The translations under genes were made by a program, and so were the position numbers. From contig NZ_CP010431.2 in assembly GCF_000814845.2 (NCBI RefSeq), positions 4,030,001-4,094,000 on the forward strand: a DNA stretch of 64,000 nucleotides, written 5' to 3'. This stretch comes from Pandoraea sputorum (GTDB taxonomy: Bacteria > Pseudomonadota > Gammaproteobacteria > Burkholderiales > Burkholderiaceae). The notes beneath the pieces are model-generated. The model worked only from the letters and a program-made list of their open reading frames with translations, was not told the origin of the DNA and ran no database searches. Within the stretch, counting starts at the first letter, position 1; every line of letters begins with the position of its first letter. Positions 28,462 through 40,827 of this stretch are shown piece after piece.

Positions 28462-29787
28462 ATGCAAAGCCGCGATTATCCCTTAGCTGGACCCGAATGG
28501 GTGCCGCCGCCCGATCAGCAAAATCGTACGCCGCGTCGCGCGCAGCGGTGGATGGGGTTTGCCGGGGCGGGAACACTGATCGCCGTCGGCTATATGGATC
28601 CGGGTAACTGGGCCACGGCCATCGCCGGTGGCGCTCGCTATGGCTACACGCTGCTGAGCGTAGTGTTGCTCTCGAGCGTCATGGCATTGTTGTTGCAGTG
28701 GCTGGCCGCGCGCGTCGGTCTGGTGACCGGACGCGATCTCGCGCAACTCTCACGTAGCCAGTATAGCCGTCGCACCTCGCTGGCGTTATGGGGGCTTTGC
28801 GAGATCGCGATCATCGCCTGCGATCTTGCCGAGATCATCGGCAGCGCGGTGGCGCTGCAACTGCTGTTCGGCCTGTCGCTGCCGGTGGGCGTAGTGCTCG
28901 CCGGGGCTCTCGCTTTCGCGATGCTCGGGTTGCAAGGCTTTGGGCAGCGACGCCTCGAAGGCGTCGTCGCCGCATTGATTCTGCTGACGGCGGGTTGTTT
29001 CGCTGCGCAACTCGCCCTCGCGAATCCCGACTGGGGCGCGGCCGCTGCGGGCCTGCGTCCGCGCAGCGAGATCGTGGCGCAGGCTGGCATGCTCTGGCTC
29101 GCCACCGGCATTCTCGGCGCGACCGTCATGCCCCACAACCTCTACCTGCACTCGGCGCTGCTTCGCATGCGAGGCGAGGCCATGCCAGAACGCACGCCTG
29201 CGGCCATGCAGCGTGCGCTACGGACGACTCAATGGGACACCACACTCTCGCTCGGTTTCGCGTTCCTGATTAACGCCGCGCTGCTGATCCTGGCCGCAGC
29301 CGTCTTTCATGCTAGCGGGAACACGTCGGTGGAGTCCCTCGGTGACGCGCACAAGTTGCTCGCGCCGCTGCTCGGCAACCAATGGGCCGGAGTGATGTTC
29401 GCGGTCGCGTTGCTCGCCTGCGGCCTGAATTCGACCGTGACGGCAACGCTCGCCGGTCAGGTCACGATGGAGGGCTTTCTGAATCTGCGCATGAAGCCGT
29501 GGCAACGCGCGCTCATCACGCGGGCGCTGGCCCTTGTTCCTGCCCTGTTGATCGTCGGCCAAGGCGGAGACGCGCAGACGACGAACCTGCTGATCTTCAG
29601 TCAGGTCGTTCTGAGTCTGCAATTGCCGTTCGCCGTCATCCCACTTGTGCGGTTCGCAGGGAACCCAAAGCTCATGGGGCAATGGCGAGTGCGCGGGGCG
29701 CTACTTGCGACGGCCTGGCTGATCGCCGGCGCGATCGTCGCCCTCAATGGCGTACTGCTCTGGCAGACGGTGACGGGTCAAGGGTGA
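28462..29787 (+). CDS. mntH: Nramp-family Mn(2+)/divalent metal transporter
   Basis: A 441-residue proton-coupled metal importer with about eleven transmembrane helices. The metal-site motif of helix 1, DPGNW, is at 46-50, and that of helix 6, MPHNLYLHS, is near 222-230; both contain the ligand residues expected for Mn. The gene is on the opposite strand from its neighbours, stands between aroA and cmk, and has a Fur-like box in its promoter region, so it is probably iron- or manganese-repressed. Confidence 0.92.
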   Translation: MQSRDYPLAGPEWVPPPDQQNRTPRRAQRWMGFAGAGTLIAVGYMDPGNWATAIAGGARYGYTLLSVVLLSSVMALLLQWLAARVGLVTGRDLAQLSRSQYSRRTSLALWGLCEIAIIACDLAEIIGSAVALQLLFGLSLPVGVVLAGALAFAMLGLQGFGQRRLEGVVAALILLTAGCFAAQLALANPDWGAAAAGLRPRSEIVAQAGMLWLATGILGATVMPHNLYLHSALLRMRGEAMPERTPAAMQRALRTTQWDTTLSLGFAFLINAALLILAAAVFHASGNTSVESLGDAHKLLAPLLGNQWAGVMFAVALLACGLNSTVTATLAGQVTMEGFLNLRMKPWQRALITRALALVPALLIVGQGGDAQTTNLLIFSQVVLSLQLPFAVIPLVRFAGNPKLMGQWRVRGALLATAWLIAGAIVALNGVLLWQTVTGQG

Positions 29788-29805
29788 GGGAACGAATGAA
29801 GCAAA

Positions 29806-29835
29806 CATCGCTGAAGCGATCACATCTCAGCGATG
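29806..29835. terminator. Hairpin between convergent mntH and aroA
   Basis: CATCGCTGA (29806-29814) and TCAGCGATG (29827-29835) form a 9-bp stem with a 12-base loop. There is no T-run on either side, so termination efficiency is uncertain. Confidence 0.45.
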
Positions 29836-29873
29836 ATTCAACGCTCGACCGTCGTTGACGCCCCACACGACTT

Positions 29874-31196
29874 TCAGGACGCGACTCGTGCAAACTCGGC
29901 GAAATACGTCGGGAATGTCTTGGCGACGCATTTCGGATCGTTGATGGTGACCGGCACACCCCCCAGGCTCACAAGCGAGAAGCACATCGCCATCCGGTGA
30001 TCGTCGTAGGTGTCGATCGCGGCATTAGCAATGAGCGTAGCTGGTGGCGTTACGCGCAGATAATCGGCCCCTTCTTCCACCGTCGCACCGACTTTGCGAA
30101 GCTCGATCGCCATCGCTGCCAGCCGATCCGTTTCCTTCACTCGCCAACTCGCCACATTGCGCAGCGTCGTCGTACCGTCGGCGAACAAGGCCGCGACGGC
30201 AATCGTCATGGCGGCATCGGGAATGTGGTTGAAGTCCATGTCCACGGCGCGCAGCTTGCCGGAGGGTGTATCGATGCCGTGCACCTCAATGGCGTCGTCG
30301 AACATCTTGACGCGTGCGCCCATTGCCGCCAGCGCGTCGACGAAACGCACGTCGCCCTGCATGCTGTCGCGCCCCACACCTTCGACGCGCAACGGCCCGC
30401 CACCGATAGCGCCGGCGGCGAGGAAGTACGACGCCGACGACGCATCGCCCTCAACTCGCACCTCCCCCGGACTCCGATACTTCGCACCATCGGCATCCGC
30501 AGCAGGCAGCGTGAATCGCGACCAGCCATCCTGACGCACGTCAATACCGAATCGACGCAGCAGACGCAACGTGATGTCGATATACGGTTTCGAAATCAGC
30601 TCGCCCTCGACCTCCACAACGATCTCCCCCGTCGCGGACGGCAACAGTGGCAACGTCAGCAGCAGCGCCGTCAGAAACTGGCTGGACACGTCGCCGCGCA
30701 CGCGAATCGGTGCGGCAGGCGCAATCACCTCACCCGGCTTGATATGCAGCGGCGGGTACCCGGCATTACCGAGGTAATCGATCTGCGCGCCCAGCTGACG
30801 CAACCCGTCCACCAGATCGCCAATGGGACGCTCGTGCATCCGCGCCACCCCCGAGACATCATAGTCGCCGTGGCTCAGCGACAACGCAGCCGTCAACGGA
30901 CGAATCGCCGTACCCGCATTCCCCATGAAGAGCTTTGCGGCCTTCACCGGGAACACGCCGCCGCAACCCTCGACGATGAAATCTCGCGAGTCGCCAACCT
31001 GCGTCCACTTGACGCCCAGCGCGGCCAGCGCGTCGAGCATGACCTGCGTGTCGTCCGACGCCAACAGCTCACGCACGTGCGTCGTACCGCGCGAGAGCGC
31101 CGCGAGCAGCAGTACGCGGTTCGAGATACTTTTCGAGCCGGGCAAGCGAAGCGTGCCTTCGGCATGGCCGTAAGGGCCGAGATCGAGCGTTTCCAT
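29874..31196 (-). CDS. aroA: 3-phosphoshikimate 1-carboxyvinyltransferase (EPSP synthase)
   Basis: A 440-residue class I EPSP synthase of the shikimate pathway. It begins [22 protein letters not shown], where the lysine and arginine bind phosphoenolpyruvate. The glyphosate-site block [17 protein letters not shown] has the usual sensitive-type glycine, threonine and proline. The frame is open further upstream but overlaps tyrA. The ATG at 31196 shares one base with the tyrA stop (TAATG), so the genes are coupled. Confidence 0.95.
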   Translation of the reverse strand: METLDLGPYGHAEGTLRLPGSKSISNRVLLLAALSRGTTHVRELLASDDTQVMLDALAALGVKWTQVGDSRDFIVEGCGGVFPVKAAKLFMGNAGTAIRPLTAALSLSHGDYDVSGVARMHERPIGDLVDGLRQLGAQIDYLGNAGYPPLHIKPGEVIAPAAPIRVRGDVSSQFLTALLLTLPLLPSATGEIVVEVEGELISKPYIDITLRLLRRFGIDVRQDGWSRFTLPAADADGAKYRSPGEVRVEGDASSASYFLAAGAIGGGPLRVEGVGRDSMQGDVRFVDALAAMGARVKMFDDAIEVHGIDTPSGKLRAVDMDFNHIPDAAMTIAVAALFADGTTTLRNVASWRVKETDRLAAMAIELRKVGATVEEGADYLRVTPPATLIANAAIDTYDDHRMAMCFSLVSLGGVPVTINDPKCVAKTFPTYFAEFARVAS

Positions 31197-32068
31197 TACT
31201 TTTCCTGTTGCTTGGCCCAATCCGTTCGCGCCTGACTGGTGCGAGCGAACACGGCCTCGAGACCGGCACCGTCCCCGGCATCGATCAATTGACGCAATGA
31301 GCCGAGCGTGGCGAGATACCCGTCCAGTTCGGCGAGCAGCGCGTCGCGGTTGGCGACACAGATGTCGCGCCACATTTCCGGGTTCGACGCCGCAATACGC
31401 GTGAAATCCCGAAAACCACCGCCGGCGAATCCGAACTTCAGCGCAGCATCCGGCGCGTCGAGAATCTGCGCGATCAACGCGTACGACAGCACGTGCGGCA
31501 AATGGCTGACCGACGCGAACACGCGATCGTGCTGTCGCTCCGTCATCTCCGAGACACGCGCTCCGGTCGCTTCCCACATCCCCCGCACGCGTGCGACATC
31601 TTCGGCACGATTGGCCGGTTGCGGGCACAACACGACCCGACGGTCGCGGTAGAGATCGACCTTCGCAGCGTCGACACCGGACAGTTCCGCGCCGGCAATC
31701 GGATGCCCGGGCACGAAACGCCAGGCTTCGTCGCCCAGCGCTTCGTGCGCAGCAGCGACGGCATCCGTCTTGGTGCTGCCAGCATCGGTCACGATTGTCT
31801 CGCCGCTCAAATGCGGACGAATGGTCGCCAGCAGCGCGGGCGTCTGCGCGACGGGTGCGGCGAGCAGCACAATGTCCGCCCCCGAGACCGCGTCTGCAAT
31901 CGACGTAGCAGCCCGATCGATCACACCAAGTTCGCAAGCCCGGGCGAGCGAGGCTTCGGTCCGGCCAACGCCCACGACTTCGTTCACCGCGCCAGCGGCT
32001 TTAAGCGCACGTGCCAGCGAACCGCCGATCAATCCGACGCCGCAGATAACGAGTTTATTAAGACGCAT
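31196..32068 (-). CDS. tyrA: Prephenate dehydrogenase
   Basis: A 290-residue monofunctional TyrA-type dehydrogenase. It converts prephenate (or arogenate) to 4-hydroxyphenylpyruvate (or tyrosine). It opens with the NAD motif [17 protein letters not shown] and has the catalytic block [30 protein letters not shown] is also family-typical. ATG 32068 starts right at the nucleotide fold; the longer open frame to 32215 overlaps pheA. It lies 17 bases after pheA. Confidence 0.93.
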   Translation of the reverse strand: MRLNKLVICGVGLIGGSLARALKAAGAVNEVVGVGRTEASLARACELGVIDRAATSIADAVSGADIVLLAAPVAQTPALLATIRPHLSGETIVTDAGSTKTDAVAAAHEALGDEAWRFVPGHPIAGAELSGVDAAKVDLYRDRRVVLCPQPANRAEDVARVRGMWEATGARVSEMTERQHDRVFASVSHLPHVLSYALIAQILDAPDAALKFGFAGGGFRDFTRIAASNPEMWRDICVANRDALLAELDGYLATLGSLRQLIDAGDGAGLEAVFARTSQARTDWAKQQEK

Positions 32069-32085
32069 GGTGGCCCGCCCGTCGT

Positions 32086-33198
32086 TCACGCGGAACGCGG
32101 GTACGACCCGAGCACCTTGCAGTAAGCCGCATTCTGGCGAAGCGCTTCGAGCGCCTTCGCCACGTTCTCGTCGTCGCGATGCCCTTCGAAGTCGACGTAG
32201 AAGTAATACTCCCACGTACCACTTTTCGCGGGACGCGATTCGAAACGCGTCATCGACACGCCGTTGTTCGCCAGCGGTTCGAGCAACGCCACCACTGCGC
32301 CCGCACGATTTGGCACGGAGAGAATCAGCGACGTCTGATCGCGACCGCTCGGTGCGGGGTCCTGCGTACCGACGACGACGAAGCGCGTGCGATTATGCGG
32401 GTCGTCCTGCACGTGCGAGAAAGCGATTTGCAGTCCGTACTGCGTCGCCGCCGACTCGCCGGCAATCGCCGCGATAGTCGGGTCGGCTGCGGCCATGCGG
32501 GCGGCTTCGGCATTGCTCGACACGGCCTGACGCTCAAGCTGAGGAAAGTGCGCCGTGAGCCAATGCTGGCATTGCGCCAGCGACTGCGCATGCGAGCAAA
32601 TACGCGTCACGCCGTCGAGCGTGCCGGTGCGCGACATCAGGTTGTGATGAATTGGCAGCGCCACTTCACCCCCGATGGTGAGGGGACTTTGCAGCAGCAG
32701 GTCCAGCGTGCGCGACACGACGCCTTCGGTCGAGTTCTCGACGGGGACGACACCGAAATCGGCACTGCCCGCCTCGACAGCACGGAACACCTCGTCGAGC
32801 GACGGGCACGGCAGGCCCTTCACGCTCTGGCCGAAATAGGACAAGGCCGCTTGCTCACTGTAGGTTCCCGCCGGGCCGAGATAGGCCACGGTCATCACCT
32901 TTTCCAGCGCACGGCTGGCCGACATGATTTCGCGCCAGATAGACGCGAGATTGTCGCCATAAAGCGGGCCGTCGTTAGCTTGTTGCAGACGCGAAATCAC
33001 CTGCAGTTCGCGCTCGGGCCGAAACACCGCTGCGCCGAAACGCTTTTTGACCTCACCCACTTCCAGGGCGACGGCCGCACGTTGATTCAACAGCTTGAGC
33101 AGCTGCGCGTCGATAGCATCGATTTTCTCGCGCAAGGGGCGCAGCGATGCGTTCAGATCGTCTTCCATGGAGCGTATTGTCTTCTTGCTATGTGACAT
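32086..33198 (-). CDS. pheA: Bifunctional chorismate mutase / prephenate dehydratase
   Basis: A 370-residue P-protein. An AroQ chorismate mutase domain (about 15-100) is followed by prephenate dehydratase (about 104-285) with YLGPAGTYSEQAA and VVPVENSTEGVV, and a C-terminal ACT domain (about 290-368) carrying the feedback motif FESRP. It makes phenylpyruvate and is likely inhibited by phenylalanine. ATG 33198 has GGGAGTT upstream; an internal ATG at 33168 is possible. It lies 72 bases after serC. Confidence 0.95.
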   Translation of the reverse strand: MSHSKKTIRSMEDDLNASLRPLREKIDAIDAQLLKLLNQRAAVALEVGEVKKRFGAAVFRPERELQVISRLQQANDGPLYGDNLASIWREIMSASRALEKVMTVAYLGPAGTYSEQAALSYFGQSVKGLPCPSLDEVFRAVEAGSADFGVVPVENSTEGVVSRTLDLLLQSPLTIGGEVALPIHHNLMSRTGTLDGVTRICSHAQSLAQCQHWLTAHFPQLERQAVSSNAEAARMAAADPTIAAIAGESAATQYGLQIAFSHVQDDPHNRTRFVVVGTQDPAPSGRDQTSLILSVPNRAGAVVALLEPLANNGVSMTRFESRPAKSGTWEYYFYVDFEGHRDDENVAKALEALRQNAAYCKVLGSYPRSA

Positions 33199-33270
33199 GG
33201 TCAGGCAACTCCCAGCGCGACACTCCCAATCAAGTTGAGGAACACGCGTCGCACTGGCGATGTGCCCTCG

Positions 33271-34383
33271 TCAGCCGTGGCTGCGCTCGAATTCGCGCAG
33301 GTAGTCGACCAGTGCCTCGACGCCGGCAAGCGGCATTGCGTTATAGATCGAGGCGCGCATGCCTCCCACGGACTTGTGGCCCTTGAGCTGCAGCAGGCCG
33401 CGCTCGCGAGCGCCGGCCAGGAAAGTTTCGTTCAGTGCGTCGTCGTTCAGGAAGAACGGCACGTTCATACGCGAGCGGCAATCCGGCGCGACCGACGTGC
33501 GATAGAAGCCGCTGCCGTCGAGATACCCATACAGCAATTCGGCTTTCGCCTTGTTCGCCGCCTCCATTGCCGCCAGACCGCCCTGACGCTTGAGCCACTG
33601 GAACACCAGACCAGCGATATAGATGGCATACGTCGGAGGCGTGTTGAACATCGAATCGTTCTCGGCCACGATCTTCCAGTCGAAAGCGCTCGGTGTGAAC
33701 GGCAGCGCGCGGCCCAGCAGATCGTCACGAACGATGACGACCGTCAGCCCCGACGGGCCGATATTCTTCTGGGCACCGCCGTACATCACACCAAACTTCG
33801 ACACGTCCATCGGACGCGAAAGAATGTGCGAGGAAACATCGGCAACCAGCGGCACGTCCGGCAAACCGGCAGCCGCCAGATCGGGCGTCCAGAAATACTC
33901 GACGCCGTGAATGGTCTCATTCGTACAGATGTGCACATACGTCGGATCTTTCGAAAGCTTCCACTCGTCGACTTTCGGCAAGCGAGTGAACTTCTCGGCC
34001 TCGGTACTCACGGCAATGTTGACGTCGCAATACTTGCGCGCTTCCTTCTCCGATTTGACGGACCATGAGCCGGTCACCACGTAATCGGCTGTGCGGCGCT
34101 CATTGGCACGCGCACCGCCCAGCAAATTCATCGGGACGATGGCGTTCTCGGCGAGCGCGCCACCCTGCATGAACAGAATGCGGTAATTGTCCGGGACGGC
34201 CAGCAGCTCGCGCAGATCGGCTTGCGCCTGCGCCAGAATGCTCATGAACTCACGACCGCGATGGCTCATCTCCATCACGCCCATACCGGCACCGTGCCAG
34301 TCGAGCATCTCCTCGGCCGCCTGGGTGAGGACCTCGGCCGGCAATGCAGCCGGGCCGGCGGAAAAATTGAAAGCGCGCGTCAT
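33271..34383 (-). CDS. serC: Phosphoserine aminotransferase
   Basis: A 370-residue PLP aminotransferase, slightly longer than E. coli SerC (362). It converts 3-phosphohydroxypyruvate to phosphoserine and also serves pyridoxal synthesis. It begins [19 protein letters not shown]; the PLP lysine is in [18 protein letters not shown], and HRGREFMSI is family-typical. ATG 34383 fits the family start; the frame runs open upstream to 34641 without similarity. Its leader holds a striking hairpin. Confidence 0.95.
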   Translation of the reverse strand: MTRAFNFSAGPAALPAEVLTQAAEEMLDWHGAGMGVMEMSHRGREFMSILAQAQADLRELLAVPDNYRILFMQGGALAENAIVPMNLLGGARANERRTADYVVTGSWSVKSEKEARKYCDVNIAVSTEAEKFTRLPKVDEWKLSKDPTYVHICTNETIHGVEYFWTPDLAAAGLPDVPLVADVSSHILSRPMDVSKFGVMYGGAQKNIGPSGLTVVIVRDDLLGRALPFTPSAFDWKIVAENDSMFNTPPTYAIYIAGLVFQWLKRQGGLAAMEAANKAKAELLYGYLDGSGFYRTSVAPDCRSRMNVPFFLNDDALNETFLAGARERGLLQLKGHKSVGGMRASIYNAMPLAGVEALVDYLREFERSHG

Positions 34384-34404
34384 ATTGAATTTGCTGCTGT
34401 AAAA

Positions 34405-34451
34405 GTGAAACGCAAGCCGGCGGAATTTGACCCGTGCGGCTTGCGTTTCAC
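34405..34451 (-). promoter_or_regulatory. Terminator-like hairpin in the serC leader
   Basis: Arms 34405-34419 and 34437-34451 are perfect 15-base reverse complements (minus strand GTGAAACGCAAGCCG ... CGGCTTGCGTTTCAC) with a 17-base loop. Read toward serC, the stem is followed by TTTT, 21 bases before the ATG. A -10-like TATAGT lies upstream at 34486-34491. The hairpin would therefore be in the serC transcript and could act as an attenuator or protect the 5' end. Confidence 0.55.
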
Positions 34452-34608
34452 GTCTTGATTCGTTTAGCGGCTGCGGCAAAGACTCACTATACCGCCAGTT
34501 AGCCATTAGGTGCGGGCACCCGCCCCAATTCAGACGCCAACCGACCGCCTTTCGGAATGATCCGATCAGACGTCTGCGTTGGCCGCGGCATTGCATCCTC
34601 CAACGCAA

Positions 34609-34642
34609 AATGGCCGTTTGCGATCTCTCGCAAACGGCCATT
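34609..34642 (-). terminator. Terminator after the DUF2059 gene
   Basis: AATGGCCGTTTGCGA (34609-34623) pairs perfectly over 15 bp with TCGCAAACGGCCATT (34628-34642) around a TCTC loop, 33 bases beyond the DUF2059 stop. The minus-strand trailer TTTTGCG gives a short T-run. Confidence 0.8.
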
Positions 34643-34674
34643 ATCCGGCAATCCCCGAGGGGACTCGCCGAAAT

Positions 34675-35262
34675 TTACTTCTTGGCCGGAGCCTTCGGTG
34701 CCGACTTGGCAGCCGCTGCGATTTCGGCGTCAGCTTGCTTGCTGGTCGCGTCGATCGATTGCGGCATGTACTTCTGCATCAGACCGCCAACGACTTCCTG
34801 GCCAACCTGATCCTGCACCTTGATGTACTTCTGGCCGACTGCGCTCTTGTAGAAAGCGGTCAGACCCTTGATTTCGTCGGTGGTGTAGAACTTGCCGTAA
34901 GCGTTGTACTGCGCTTGCACAGCGTCGTTCTTGAAGGCGTCGGTCGTGAAGACCTTACCAGCGCCGTCAACCAGCTTTTGCACCGAGTTTTGTTGCAGCG
35001 TCGGCACGATGGCCTGCTTCTGCGCGTCGCTCAACGTCTTGTTCTCGACCAGTTGGCGCTCGAGCACTTGCGGGGCCAGTTGCTTGGCTTGACCTTGTGC
35101 ACCTTCGCCGATAGCGCTGACGAGCTTGTTCGAGTCGATGGCCTCAAGCAGTTCCTTGATGGCTGCCTTCTTGTCCGCGTCAAGCGGAGCGCTCTGCTGA
35201 GCCATTGCCATTGCCGGTGCTGCGAGCAGCAGCCACATCCACTTCTTGACGTTGTGTTGCAT
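34675..35262 (-). CDS. Secreted DUF2059-domain protein
   Basis: A 195-residue protein with a signal peptide (ends AMAMAQ near residue 21) and an all-helical body. The C-terminal half, about 100-175, includes YNAYGKFYTTDEIKGLTAFYKS and GQKYIKVQDQVGQEV, typical of DUF2059. The tail is Ala/Lys-rich. It should be periplasmic; function is unknown. ATG 35262 is chosen because GGAGT lies before it and the signal peptide follows directly. It sits between gyrA and serC on the same strand. Confidence 0.83.
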   Translation of the reverse strand: MQHNVKKWMWLLLAAPAMAMAQQSAPLDADKKAAIKELLEAIDSNKLVSAIGEGAQGQAKQLAPQVLERQLVENKTLSDAQKQAIVPTLQQNSVQKLVDGAGKVFTTDAFKNDAVQAQYNAYGKFYTTDEIKGLTAFYKSAVGQKYIKVQDQVGQEVVGGLMQKYMPQSIDATSKQADAEIAAAAKSAPKAPAKK

Positions 35263-35403
35263 AGTAATAGTCACTCCAAAGTTCGTCCGCCTTCGCTGAC
35301 GATAAATAGATGCATCCTCGCCTGGGCACTTCACTGCATCGGGCCAGATTTTACTGACTTTTCGGGGCAATGCACCCCTAAATTACATCGAGTTACGCCG
35401 GAA

Positions 35404-38025
<2,622 letters not shown>

Positions 38026-38436
38026 TATCCGTGTCTATCAAGCCCTAATCGCGATAGGCGGCTGCCGGCGATATGATCGTACGATTCTAACATGCCCGTC
38101 ATAGGCATCCGAAACGAGCGTGATGCGATGCACAAGAGACGTCTGGCACGCCAAAACGTCAAACAAGGGAAAGAAATGAAACGGTTGGCGAGGGGCCTCA
38201 AAAGGTGTTGCGCTCAAACCACAACTGCGCCACGACGGGCGGCAAAGCTGGGGTTTTTCTCGCGAGCGTCCGAATCGCTATGGCAAAATGCCGTGGCATA
38301 AGTTAGACATTATTCGAAGTGCATGGGCCATGCTTTCGCGCATTTGCCGATGTTATACTTCGAGCGATGTAAGACTTTGGTTCCGTCGTCTAGGCTCGCA
38401 GTAAACCTGCGGTAATCTCATTTCGAGAGGAGAAAT
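38026..38436. promoter_or_regulatory. Divergent gyrA / ompA promoter region
   Basis: About 410 bases between two divergent genes. For the OmpA-like gene an extended -10 (TG-T-TATACT; hexamer 38354-38359) lies about 78 bases before the start, and the ribosome site GAGAGGAG is strong. For gyrA a minus-strand TAGAAT lies near 38083-38088 with no clear -35. A short open frame at 38092-38301 has no good support. Confidence 0.5.
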
Positions 38437-39105
38437 ATGAATAAATTCGCTAAGCTCGCGATCGTTGCAGCTACCGCAGTGATGGCTGCTTCGGCTATGG
38501 CCCAAAACTACGTCCAGACCGCTCCGGGCCCGATCGCGGCCTCGAAGCAAGCCGTCAACGACAACTGGGTGAACGGCAGCGGCGAGTGGGTTTGGAAGAA
38601 CGGCTCGGACGAACTGTGCTGGCGCGATGCGTACTGGACCCCGGCCACGGCCAACGCCAAGTGCGACGGTTCGATCATCGCTCAAGTCGCAGCTCCGGCA
38701 CCGACCCCGGTCGCTCCGGTCGCTCCGGTTTCGCAAAAGGTCACGTACCAGGCTGACGCACTGTTCGACTTCGACAAGGCTGTCCTGAAGCCGGCCGGCA
38801 AGCAGAAGCTGGACGACCTGGCTGGCAAGGTTCAGGCTCTGAACCTGGAAGTCGTGGTTGCTACGGGCTACACGGACCGCATCGGTTCGGACAAGTACAA
38901 CGACCGTCTGTCGCTGCGCCGTGCTCAAGCTGTGAAGGCTTACCTGGTCAGCAAGGGCGTCGAAGCCAACCGCGTGTACACGGAAGGCAAGGGCAAGCGT
39001 AACCCGGTTACGACCGATTGCAAGGGCCCGGTTAACGCCAAGCTCAAGGCTTGCCTCGCCCCGGATCGTCGCGTGGAAGTCGAAGTCGTCGGCACGAGCA
39101 AGTAA
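38437..39105 (+). CDS. OmpA-family outer-membrane protein
   Basis: A 222-residue protein. Signal peptide 1-22 (ends SAMAQ), a short region containing two cysteines near WRDAYWTP, a Pro/Ala/Val linker at about 89-104, and a C-terminal OmpA peptidoglycan-binding domain (about 110-220). That domain includes TGYTDRIGSDKYNDRLSLRR, with the aspartate and arginine that hold diaminopimelate. No eight-stranded barrel is present, so it is an OmpA-C-only periplasmic or surface protein. The strong ribosome site and good -10 suggest high expression. Confidence 0.9.
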   Translation: MNKFAKLAIVAATAVMAASAMAQNYVQTAPGPIAASKQAVNDNWVNGSGEWVWKNGSDELCWRDAYWTPATANAKCDGSIIAQVAAPAPTPVAPVAPVSQKVTYQADALFDFDKAVLKPAGKQKLDDLAGKVQALNLEVVVATGYTDRIGSDKYNDRLSLRRAQAVKAYLVSKGVEANRVYTEGKGKRNPVTTDCKGPVNAKLKACLAPDRRVEVEVVGTSK

Positions 39106-39123
39106 TACGCTCTACCGGCAACG

Positions 39124-39153
39124 AAAAAACCCCGCCTCGGCGGGGTTTTTTTT
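39124..39153 (+). terminator. Terminator of the OmpA-like gene
   Basis: AAAAAACCCCGCC (39124-39136) pairs with GGCGGGGTTTTTT (39140-39152) around TCG, ending in a T-run. Confidence 0.95.
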
Positions 39154-39218
39154 CGTCCATCGACAATGATCAGGTGGCCGGATCAAACGATTCGCCGCGC
39201 GCCGGTGCGCCAACGACA

Positions 39219-40007
39219 TCAGGCCTCGCTTCCCAACTGTGGGTATTGGCGCCTGACCATGAAAGCCATCAGCGCCTTGACCGGACGGTCGCGCCACCAC
39301 GATCCGGTCTCCAGCGGCTTGAACATCATGCGCGTGGCGGCCTCCACCGGCATGTATTGCTTCATGACGTCGCCCGACATCTCCAGGAAGGCATCCCATG
39401 TCATCGTCTCGAACGGCGGCGGCGTGCGCCAGAATCGGTTGAGCGGCTCGAAGGCAAACGCGATGTCTTCGTCGCGCACCAGTTCGCTGCGCGCTACCAT
39501 CGTGCGCAAACGGCTGATGACCCCGTGCTGCTCCACCGCGTTGTACCGGTCGAAGGTCTTGCGGAAATAGCGGTAATGGCCGACTTCTTCACTGCTCAGC
39601 TTATGCATCATCTGCTTGAGCTCGTCGACCGGCATATATGATTCGAGGCAGCGGTAGATCATGGCCGTCTGCGTCTCAGTGACGCACCGCGACAGCGCTT
39701 CGAGTGCCAGCGACGGACGCATGTACTGCACGTCGCAGCGTGGCTTGTAACGCGCCAGAAACGCCTCGTAAGCCTCGGACCAGTCGAATTCCGGCCACAC
39801 ACGGGCGATATAGTCTTTGGCGAGCCGCCCGTGCTCGACTTCCTCGGGTAGCCAGGTATCTTGCAGCCATGTGCGCATCTCGTCGTCGTCGCCATACATC
39901 TGGTTGAGCGTGGAGACAAACTCGGGGACACTGGTCTCGATGAACGACACCGTGGCAAGGGAATAGAAGATGAACGCGTTGCTACGAACAGACGGCTCTG
40001 CTGCCAT
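39219..40007 (-). CDS. Ferritin-like di-iron protein
   Basis: A 262-residue helical protein with no signal peptide. Two carboxylate-histidine motifs are visible: LPEEVEHGRLAKDYIARV (about 53-70) and LSSEEVGHYRYFRKTF (about 137-152). Each has the ExxH spacing of ferritin-like di-iron folds and resembles the metal motifs of acyl-ACP desaturases (EExxHG, DExxHE). It may oxidise or desaturate a lipid, but residues that would define substrate are not recognised. It stands alone, convergent with the OmpA gene. Confidence 0.72.
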   Translation of the reverse strand: MAAEPSVRSNAFIFYSLATVSFIETSVPEFVSTLNQMYGDDDEMRTWLQDTWLPEEVEHGRLAKDYIARVWPEFDWSEAYEAFLARYKPRCDVQYMRPSLALEALSRCVTETQTAMIYRCLESYMPVDELKQMMHKLSSEEVGHYRYFRKTFDRYNAVEQHGVISRLRTMVARSELVRDEDIAFAFEPLNRFWRTPPPFETMTWDAFLEMSGDVMKQYMPVEAATRMMFKPLETGSWWRDRPVKALMAFMVRRQYPQLGSEA

Positions 40008-40195
40008 GACTCACGCTCCTATCGGCATAGGCGGTTGAACATGTACATGAAACGTCACGCAAAGGTCACAAAAGCATAGTATAGGAATTGGCCCAATATC
40101 GCAGTGCGGCAAACATTCGATGACAGATGCATCGTCTTCGTGCGCGATGTCCTCACAATGCCCACCGTACCGCACCACCCCAACACCGACACCTC

Positions 40196-40666
<471 letters not shown>

Positions 40667-40827
40667 TTTGGGAAAAGTATCCCAAGGGAACCAAAATTGT
40701 TGCGATAGCGTCTGTATAACGTTGCCGCCACACGCATAGTGCGTACCCACTTGCTAGCGTTGTGGCATCAACCGGTCAAACGTTCGCCGCCAAGATGCGA
40801 ACTCACATTCGAAAAAGGACAACAACT

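Noticed and set aside
38092..38301. Small plus-strand frame of 69 residues before the OmpA gene
   Set aside because: It lies over the gyrA promoter area, has no clear ribosome site and a composition unlike a real small protein, so it was not called.
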